Origin: CAXQRU01 sp964226685
GTDB taxonomy: Bacteria; Pseudomonadota; Gammaproteobacteria; Pseudomonadales; Cellvibrionaceae
Length of the DNA stretch: 12,604 nt
NCBI GenBank assembly: GCA_964226685.1
Contig: CAXQRU010000048.1
Coordinates: 1 to 12,604 of the forward strand
Direction of reading: 5' to 3'
Shown here one piece after another: positions 8,601-12,604 of this stretch (positions are counted from its first letter, which is position 1; every line of letters starts with the position of its first letter). The notes beneath the pieces are model-generated. The model searched no databases, was not told the origin of the DNA, and saw only the letters and a list, made by a program, of their open reading frames with translations. A program made the translations under genes and the position numbers.

Positions 8601-9266
8601 GAAAAAATCACACTTCCTCCGATTTGGGATTATGAGGGAGACGGAGCTGATTATACTGATAACGTAGAGAGCATTCGAAAAAAAATTAACCTATCTAAGG
8701 AAGTTGATTGTCTTAGAATGCGAAATTTATGGACAGATATCAATGATCGTGCTGTGGAAGGTGGGTTTTATTACGCCACAGCGGAACATTCTGCCCAACA
8801 ATCGTCAGATCGACTAAAAAAATATGAAAAAAACTTTAAGCAAGGAAGAAAAAATGTATTAAATTGTTCTACTACCATGGAGATGGGCGTTGATATTGGT
8901 GGAATTGCTGCGGTGGTTATGAATAATGTCCCGCCGCATCCTGCTAATTATTTGCAGCGAGCGGGACGAGCGGGTCGCTCGCAAGAGTCCCGTGCGCTTG
9001 GATTTACGCTCTGCAAAGGTAATCCTCACGATATGCAGGTTTTTGATGACCCTGAGTGGGCATTTAAAACAAAGATTCCTGCTCCTAATGTTGAGTTTAG
9101 TTCGGAGAAGCTTGTTCAGCGTCATGTCAATTCCTTATTGCTCGCACGTTTTTTAAATGATGTAATTGGGCGCACTGAAAAGGAAAAAACAAATCTTTCT
9201 CTAGAGTGGTTTTATTTCCCAATAGACGGCTCGATAGCCAACCGTTTTGTTGCTTGGTTACGATAA
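5622..9266 (+). CDS. druE: DruE N-terminal part: DEAH superfamily 2 helicase
   Basis: As annotated from the sequence, this 1214-residue product contains both helicase lobes. Visible motifs are FKHQ (Gln101, Q-motif-like), Walker A GTGSGKT (121-127, Lys126), LDEAH (DEAH 257-260), TSAT (293-296), FTDSRQ (about 647-652, typical of DUF1998-linked helicases), STTMEMGVDIG (1083-1093) and QRAGRAGR (1112-1119, arginine-finger motif VI). The wide gap between the lobes carries Zn-ribbon-like cysteines: 438, 439, 444, 469, 471, 481, 484, then 579, 580, 583. All catalytic residues I looked for are present, so the fragment could still bind and hydrolyse ATP, but it lacks DUF1998. It ends at WLR-TAA in the middle of conserved-looking sequence that continues in frame after the stop. 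Confidence 0.9.
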   Translation: MKAYFSALKTQANNRAKESTLSILGISNPSLRDHLSKLMNSKEPFVNGPVFEQMFGWEQSDFTMRNLISKGVLTQELVTALDSKENGRYAFKSHWKPFKHQLTAWEDLLAVTPQSRVITSGTGSGKTECFMVPVLQDLLRLREKNKSSDVGVHALFLYPLNALINSQKERLNAWTKHFKGDIRFCLFNGNTPNEPSGRISQIQKDNPQEVLSRKSMRDKPAQILVTNGTMLEYMLVRQADAPIIEQSKGKLRWIVLDEAHTYVGSQAAELALQLRRVLQAFDVDAKDVRFVATSATIAGDDAENQLAQYLSNLAGIDVSQIKVIGGKRDVPKIEKLNGINLSLDDLESIDQGVEVSSLRFSALSSSPLAIAIRDSLTKNATPSTSDKLLKKLSEYKLDESTLYRWLDLCTFTKHDEDSESFLKLRAHYFQRMLQGLWCCIDPECSAKAGTPLSEGWPFGYVSTVHRQACDCGAPVLELAFCQECTEPHLLGAAINNGKTLVQWNNKVSDEFSLLDESERDPDNEREDIPSITSNTSMVFSRVVSMENQYVDTSVSRSGELASFDPDAISIAQFNGEDPCCSACGLTGSRMNSSPFRRALLGAPFYSANAVPTLLEYCPDIEPYTEEGKSIKLGPNDLPGRGRRLITFTDSRQGTARMSIRMQQEAERSRLRGLVVKYLKKAIEYKAVIDRELESRVKDYIILPDETLNDIIKSFKANNPEMAKDLQIYLDHKANSQKQAHPISISWHELARKISADQDVQHSMLSENKRLSPEIFDQSDGSLKLANMLLTREFARRPRRQNSLETQGLVKIVYPALNAVEYSPEKWPFSLHDWRDFLKVTIDFYIRENSFTNIKGDWSKWIGMHFYPKTLLSPDSTDGETTRTRMWPQIKEKKEDQKKIIRLLSAIAEIDLTTAYGVDLVNDWLKAAWHDLVKGAILSAEARDNLYSLNIDSISFSLMNEAFICPITNKLLDVTFRGVTPYFPKGSNPNDYRCEKITLPPIWDYEGDGADYTDNVESIRKKINLSKEVDCLRMRNLWTDINDRAVEGGFYYATAEHSAQQSSDRLKKYEKNFKQGRKNVLNCSTTMEMGVDIGGIAAVVMNNVPPHPANYLQRAGRAGRSQESRALGFTLCKGNPHDMQVFDDPEWAFKTKIPAPNVEFSSEKLVQRHVNSLLLARFLNDVIGRTEKEKTNLSLEWFYFPIDGSIANRFVAWLR
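9264..9266 (+). other. Premature TAA inside druE
   Basis: The context is CGA TAA CTT CCT. The 51 codons between this stop and the next possible start (TTG 9420) are all sense and protein-like: LPKNYHVYVRNLIRGTGL follows directly. A single C-to-T change from CAA (Gln) would create it; other one-base sources such as GAA, AAA, TCA or TTA are equally possible on paper. The context is not one of the well-known readthrough contexts such as UGA-CUA or UAG-CAA-UUA. Confidence 0.9.
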
Positions 9267-9419
9267 CTTCCTAAAAACTATCATGTTTACGTCCGTAATT
9301 TAATTCGTGGCACGGGGTTAGATAAGGCTTCTATTCAGACGTTATCTCAAAACGCAGCGGACAAGATTTCAAATCTTGCTAATGAATGGCGTGATGAGTT
9401 TCATTATATAGAGCAAGAA

Positions 9420-11870
9420 TTGCACTCTTTGGAAGAGGACAGTCCTTATAAACATAAGTTACAAATGGAGAGGTCACGTCTTTGCCGAGAATATCTTCTT
9501 AAAAGCCTTGCTACGAAGGGGTTTTTACCTGGTTATGGCTTTCCAACCGATGTGGTTTCTATTGATACTTATAACGTTGTAGACTACCGAAATAAGAAGT
9601 ACTTTAAAAACGACAGTAGTGACCGTGAAGATAACTCTGCATTTATACGCGGTAAAGCATCAAGAAATCTTGCTGTTGCCATTCGTGAGTATGCACCCGG
9701 TACCGATATTGCCATTGATGGTAGAGTGTTTCGCTCGGCTGGAATCGCTCTGAATTGGCAAAAAGTACACCAACCGGGTGCCATTGAAGAGCAGAAGTTC
9801 GACTTAGCATGGCGTTGTGACAAGTGTGGTCAGACTGGATACGAAGAAAATTTACAAAATAAGCAGAACGAAGACTTGTTTTGTACAAACATCTTGTGTG
9901 AATCAAGTATCCCCGATAACGATGAATGCAGAAGAAAAGTCATCCGGCCTACTGGTTTTACTGTGGATTTTTATGCGGACGCATCTAACAACATTGTTCA
10001 TCAAAGTTATGTTCCTGTTCAGCCCGCATGGGTTAGTGCTAAGGGTAAACCTAGGCCTCTCCCGGTGAATGGCCTAGGTTACTTTATTAATGATCGTAAC
10101 GGTATTGTATTTCAACATAGCTCGGGTTTACATGGGGCTGGGTATGCCATTTGTCTTTCATGTGGTAGAGCGGAGTCAATGACTGCTACAGGGTTTCCTA
10201 AGGCCCTGAGTCTTGAGAGTGTCCACAAGGCTCCCCGACCTAGTAAGTTTGACCGGGGTGCTGGTGGTGAGCAAGAGGACTGCCAAGGAGGGTCTAAATT
10301 ACTCAACAACATTCACATTGGAGCCCATCTTCACACAGATGTTTTTGAGTTGGCTTTTCGAAATCCCAGTACGGGAGAATTTTTAACTCCAACATCCGAT
10401 GGCAAAGGTCGAATGATTGCGACGACTTTGGCTGTCGCACTGCGTGCGGCTCTTGCCAGTGTATTGGGCATTGCTAATAATGAGCTTGAGTTTTCGGTTC
10501 GACAAGCGCTCGTTCAAAACTCTCAACAAGCTTACATGTTGCAATTATTTGATGCAATCAGTGGTGGTGCAGGGTTTGCGTCTTCTGCCCCTGTACATAT
10601 TCTTAATATTCTTTCTGGTATGGTTGATATTTTACACTGTGAATGTGAAGCCTATTGCCCCAAATGTTTGTTGGAAACGGATACAAGACATGATGCGGAT
10701 TTATTGAATAGACAATATGCCTTGGAATGGCTCGGTGATGAATTTAAATCTATTTTGAGAATCCCTAAAATTTGGTCGGAATTGTTAGAAAATCCTGAAT
10801 ACAGCCCATTCACAATAGAGCAGGTCTTAACGGAAGCATGTGGAAGAACATCGCCAAAAGAAGTCATTTTTGTGATTTCTAGTAATCTGGAATATTGGGA
10901 TACTTCCTTTGCTCCATTGCAGTATCGAATTCATCACCTATTGTCTAAGGGAATTAAAGTAACGATGCTTTTTAGTGGAAAAGGCGAGCTTAGAGAAGAA
11001 TTGAAAATCCTTCTAGCTAAACTTAATGATATTGGTGTAACTATAGGTGTTGCCAATGTTAATAAGCCGATTGTCGCACAAATAATAAGTAATAATCAGT
11101 GTTTAACTATTGCGAGTAATGACGAAGATTGTCGTGTTTTAGGTGAGAAATGGCTGGAAAGCGAAGAGATTACGGTCATCACGTATGGTGAAGATGAAAT
11201 TCAATATGAAATATTTGATGTCAAGGATGATGTTAGTGCTAAGGTGGCTATTGATACTTTTTTTCTTGAAATGGATAAGGACTTAAATGGAAGTTTATCT
11301 GATTTCGGTATAAATTTTTGGAAAAAGATATACTTGTTAGGCTCAGAAGTGTCTGAATTAATGACTGGCCATCAATTACAGGAGGTTACTTACTCTGATC
11401 GTTATCTCCAGTCACCAGAGTCTGTACTTTTAATGTCTGAAGTTTTAGCCGTGTTAGGATCGCAAAAACCAAATAAGATTACGATTGAAACGTGTTTCAG
11501 AGCTAATGATAGAAGTTCTTCCATTATTTCTCATAACTGGTCTTTGTCACATGACTTTGAGAACATTTTAGCTAGATGGGTTGAGCGTAGATCAACAGTA
11601 AAACCATTCATTCGTATTGAACCTGAACTCAGGAATGTTGCGCATCGAAGGATGATGAGTTTGAAATTTTCGTCAGGGAAAGAAATCAAGATTTATCTGG
11701 ATCAGGGGTTTGGGTATTGGAAGTTACATTGTTCTAGAGGTGCCCATCGGTTCTCTTTTCAATCAGATTTAGGAACCCAAATTATTGACATGCAGCGTGC
11801 ATCTCAGCATTCGGAGGTGATTAATAGTAGCAGTGACTGGAAAACACCTATCACTATAAGCTTATCTTAA
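9420..11870 (+). CDS. druE: DruE C-terminal part: Zn-finger, DUF1998 and C-terminal extension
   Basis: This is the 816-codon open frame after the stop, taken from TTG 9420. The start is doubtful: only a weak GAG lies at 9411-9413, and the next candidate, ATG 9465, has no well-placed ribosome site. The coding content belongs to the upstream helicase. It carries CDKC (1399/1402, full-length numbering) with later Cys1421 and Cys1426, CLSC (1511/1514), then DUF1998 with the glycine-rich ISGGAGFASSAP (from 1646) and the cysteine cluster HCECEAYCPKC (Cys1673, 1675, 1679, 1682), probably Zn-binding. A C-terminal extension of about 380 residues follows. DUF1998 is also the hallmark of the DISARM protein DrmB, where it is encoded apart from the helicase. 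If translated separately this fragment might complement the helicase half; more likely it is silent unless the stop is read through. Confidence 0.7.
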   Translation: MHSLEEDSPYKHKLQMERSRLCREYLLKSLATKGFLPGYGFPTDVVSIDTYNVVDYRNKKYFKNDSSDREDNSAFIRGKASRNLAVAIREYAPGTDIAIDGRVFRSAGIALNWQKVHQPGAIEEQKFDLAWRCDKCGQTGYEENLQNKQNEDLFCTNILCESSIPDNDECRRKVIRPTGFTVDFYADASNNIVHQSYVPVQPAWVSAKGKPRPLPVNGLGYFINDRNGIVFQHSSGLHGAGYAICLSCGRAESMTATGFPKALSLESVHKAPRPSKFDRGAGGEQEDCQGGSKLLNNIHIGAHLHTDVFELAFRNPSTGEFLTPTSDGKGRMIATTLAVALRAALASVLGIANNELEFSVRQALVQNSQQAYMLQLFDAISGGAGFASSAPVHILNILSGMVDILHCECEAYCPKCLLETDTRHDADLLNRQYALEWLGDEFKSILRIPKIWSELLENPEYSPFTIEQVLTEACGRTSPKEVIFVISSNLEYWDTSFAPLQYRIHHLLSKGIKVTMLFSGKGELREELKILLAKLNDIGVTIGVANVNKPIVAQIISNNQCLTIASNDEDCRVLGEKWLESEEITVITYGEDEIQYEIFDVKDDVSAKVAIDTFFLEMDKDLNGSLSDFGINFWKKIYLLGSEVSELMTGHQLQEVTYSDRYLQSPESVLLMSEVLAVLGSQKPNKITIETCFRANDRSSSIISHNWSLSHDFENILARWVERRSTVKPFIRIEPELRNVAHRRMMSLKFSSGKEIKIYLDQGFGYWKLHCSRGAHRFSFQSDLGTQIIDMQRASQHSEVINSSSDWKTPITISLS

Positions 11871-11967
11871 GCTTTCCTTGTCTATTCTGGTTATGTCGTC
11901 CTTCCAGTTTGTGCACTGGTGGTTAACCTATCGTCCAAAGCTTCTATGGAGAGAGGCTTTCATCTTA
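11871..11967. other. Short convergent intergenic region
   Basis: This stretch separates druE (plus strand) from the minus-strand HTH gene. A short hairpin, CCAGT (11904-11908) with ACTGG (11915-11919), and a weak AAAGC/GCTTT pairing (11937-11941 with 11956-11960) are present, neither with a clear T-tract. I see no gene here and no convincing terminator. Confidence 0.35.
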
Positions 11968-12366
11968 TTACTCAGCCCACAATCGCGGCGTATTACAAGC
12001 CAGTCCAAACAGCGTAACAGATGACGGCAAGGTATCCTCTAAAATCGCCTCCACAATATCAGGTGCCAGGCAGGTGAGGTTTAGCATGCGGCTGACATAG
12101 CTGCGATCAATGTTTTCTGTGTCGGCGATATCGGTGAGTGACTGTGCTTGTCCGCTTTCTAGCCGGCGTAACCACTGATGTCCTTGTGCGAGTGCGCGTT
12201 GCAGGGCAGTGGGGGGCCGTTGTCTTTTGCTGTTCTCAGGGGCGTTTGTTGAGCGTATTTGCTGGCGCCCACTGCGACGAGTGATTGTGAGGGGTAGGGC
12301 GATTGTGAGTGCTCCTTGGCTATCTTCAATGATATCGATATTGTGGGTGTTGAGTGTGACGTTCAT
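11968..12366 (-). CDS. ParB/KorB-like helix-turn-helix protein of a recombinase module
   Basis: This 132-residue basic protein has a helix-turn-helix at about 77-97 (SLTDIADTENIDRSYVSRML), whose turn and recognition helix look like the ParB/KorB type. The flanking LQRALAQGHQWLRRLESG and APDIVEAIL are typical of small proteins encoded directly after large serine recombinases in proteobacterial mobile regions. They are thought to bind DNA, but their role is not established to my knowledge. The ATG (12366-12364) overlaps the TGA of the upstream recombinase remnant as ATGA, and AGGAG in that remnant (complement of 12375-12379) lies eight bases before it, so it is translationally coupled to the recombinase. 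Base composition looks richer in GC than the Druantia genes, fitting a different origin. Confidence 0.7.
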   Translation of the reverse strand: MNVTLNTHNIDIIEDSQGALTIALPLTITRRSGRQQIRSTNAPENSKRQRPPTALQRALAQGHQWLRRLESGQAQSLTDIADTENIDRSYVSRMLNLTCLAPDIVEAILEDTLPSSVTLFGLACNTPRLWAE

Positions 12367-12478
12367 GCTTGGGTCTCCTGAATAGGTTGCGTGACTTCAA
12401 AGGCGAGTGCCTCAATGCCGTTGGGGTGTAGTCGAATATCCACTTGGTTCGGATAAATAATGATCTTCTCGATTAATA
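12363..12478 (-). pseudogene. 3' remnant of a serine recombinase, cut by an IS66-type element
   Basis: Only the last 37 complete codons remain before TGA 12365-12363. The text LIEKIIIYPNQVDIRLHPNG resembles the extreme C-terminus of large serine site-specific recombinases, where a final segment of the form (L)I(V)xxIxVxPdrVxIxL is common. Coding similarity stops exactly where the IS end GTAAGCG begins at 12479. The open frame continues into the IS as a chimeric start (ATG at 12500-12498), which I take to be accidental. The catalytic N-terminal domain is not in the window. Assignment relies on this short C-terminal signature and on the neighbouring HTH gene. Confidence 0.6.
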
Positions 12479-12488
12479 GTAAGCGCCA

Positions 12489-12508
12489 AATCAACTCCAT
12501 AGTTGATT
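12489..12508. terminator. Hairpin inside the IS end
   Basis: AATCAACT (12489-12496) and AGTTGATT (12501-12508) form a perfect 8-bp stem with a CCAT loop, just downstream of the transposase stop on the minus strand and ten bases inside the IS boundary. It could end transposase transcription or be part of the transposase binding site. The short T-run after it on the minus strand is only three bases long. Confidence 0.4.
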
Positions 12509-12513
12509 AGTTA

Positions 12514-12603
12514 TTAATTGAGTGAATCACCTAATCGCCAAGGCAGTAAGTTTTCAACCGCCTCAAGTGTCTGCGCATTGGGCAGTTCATCAAAGACTCT
12601 CTT
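12514..12603 (-). CDS. tnpC: IS66-family transposase, C-terminal end (partial)
   Basis: The last 29 codons and a TAA stop (12516-12514) are present; the gene enters from the right edge. The sequence RVFDELPNAQTLEAVENLLP, followed by W, matches the conserved C-terminal element of IS66 TnpC transposases, which typically ends in L(T/P)..P...(V/I)..(I/L)(E/D).LLPW. The stop lies 35 bases inside the IS boundary, as expected for the 3' gene of this family. The DDE catalytic core is outside the window, so I cannot judge whether the element is active. Confidence 0.75.
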   Translation of the reverse strand, partial: KRVFDELPNAQTLEAVENLLPWRLGDSLN

Positions 12604-12604
12604 T

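Larger units (their letters stand above)
5622..11870 (+). pseudogene. druE: druE, full-length Druantia helicase gene interrupted by one in-frame stop
   Basis: DruE is the large helicase common to Druantia systems and the presumed motor acting on foreign nucleic acid. From ATG 5622 (AAAGG at 5611-5615, six bases upstream) the same frame runs to TAA 11868-11870, 2083 codons, with one internal stop, TAA 9264-9266. No frameshift is needed. Domain order in full-length numbering: helicase lobe 1 with motifs at 101-296, cysteine-rich inserts at 438-484 and 579-583, FTDSRQ near 647-652, helicase lobe 2 motifs at 1083-1119, the stop at 1215, Cys pairs at 1399/1402, 1421/1426 and 1511/1514, DUF1998 at about 1575-1700, then a C-terminal extension. 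About 2080 residues is the expected DruE size. Whether the gene is inactive depends on the stop being real and not read through. Confidence 0.8.
12479..12604. mobile_element. End of an IS66-family insertion sequence (partial)
   Basis: The element starts with GTAAGCGCCAAATCAACTCC, and the GTAAGCG terminus is characteristic of IS66-family ends. It contains the last codons of the transposase on the minus strand, and extends beyond the window. The eight bases just outside, GATTAATA (12471-12478), are the candidate target duplication, since IS66 elements usually duplicate 8 bp; the other copy would lie outside the window. Confidence 0.72.

Noticed and set aside
9240..9420. Programmed frameshift as the cause of the break in druE
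   Set aside because: The sequences before and after the stop are in the same frame, so no frameshift is involved.
5622..11870. Calling the system DISARM or BREX
   Set aside because: No methyltransferase, PglX/PglZ-like protein or separate DUF1998 gene is visible; the helicase and DUF1998 share one reading frame and the partner is of DruH size.
12363..12500. Independent 45-residue minus-strand gene starting at 12500
   Set aside because: Its first codons come from the IS end and the rest is the tail of the recombinase, so it is a junction product.
1..12604. CRISPR array, tRNA or rRNA genes
   Set aside because: No regularly spaced short repeats, cloverleaf pattern or rRNA-like sequence was seen on reading either strand.

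Overview
The window is AT-leaning DNA of proteobacterial character, most likely from a gammaproteobacterium. The evidence is RmuC protein style, Shine-Dalgarno-led starts, and a proteobacterial recombinase/ParB-like module. I cannot name the genus. It reads as part of a defence or accessory island, with a mobile-element junction at its right edge.

Layout, left to right. Positions 1-170 hold an AT-rich leader, followed by a possible small ORF (178-327) and rmuC (331-2043, a membrane-anchored coiled-coil protein with a nuclease-like domain). Next is a 320-base intergenic region with a nested palindrome (2051-2124) and a second, clearly homologous copy of the leader (about 2125-2290). A two-gene operon follows: a large protein of about 1083 residues (2368-5619), then, two bases later, a very large superfamily 2 DEAH helicase gene with Zn-finger cysteines and a DUF1998 domain (5622-11870). 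This pair matches the Druantia type III anti-phage system (DruH + DruE) in order, size and domain content.

The helicase gene is broken by one in-frame TAA at 9264. Both sides stay open in the same frame, so the expected protein of about 2080 residues is split into a 1214-residue helicase half and a DUF1998 half. The rest of the gene looks intact, so this is either a recent nonsense mutation, a sequence error or a readthrough site.

The right edge is on the minus strand: a ParB/KorB-like helix-turn-helix gene (11968-12366), translationally coupled to the last 37 codons of a serine recombinase that is cut at 12478. At 12479 an IS66-family insertion sequence begins (end GTAAGCG, transposase C-terminus at 12514-12603, remainder outside the window). 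The Druantia operon therefore abuts remnants of a recombinase module interrupted by an IS.

Working picture: the near-identical leader core in front of the rmuC unit and in front of druHE suggests the two units share regulation, or that one leader was duplicated when the island was assembled. Whether Druantia is active here depends on the meaning of the internal stop.
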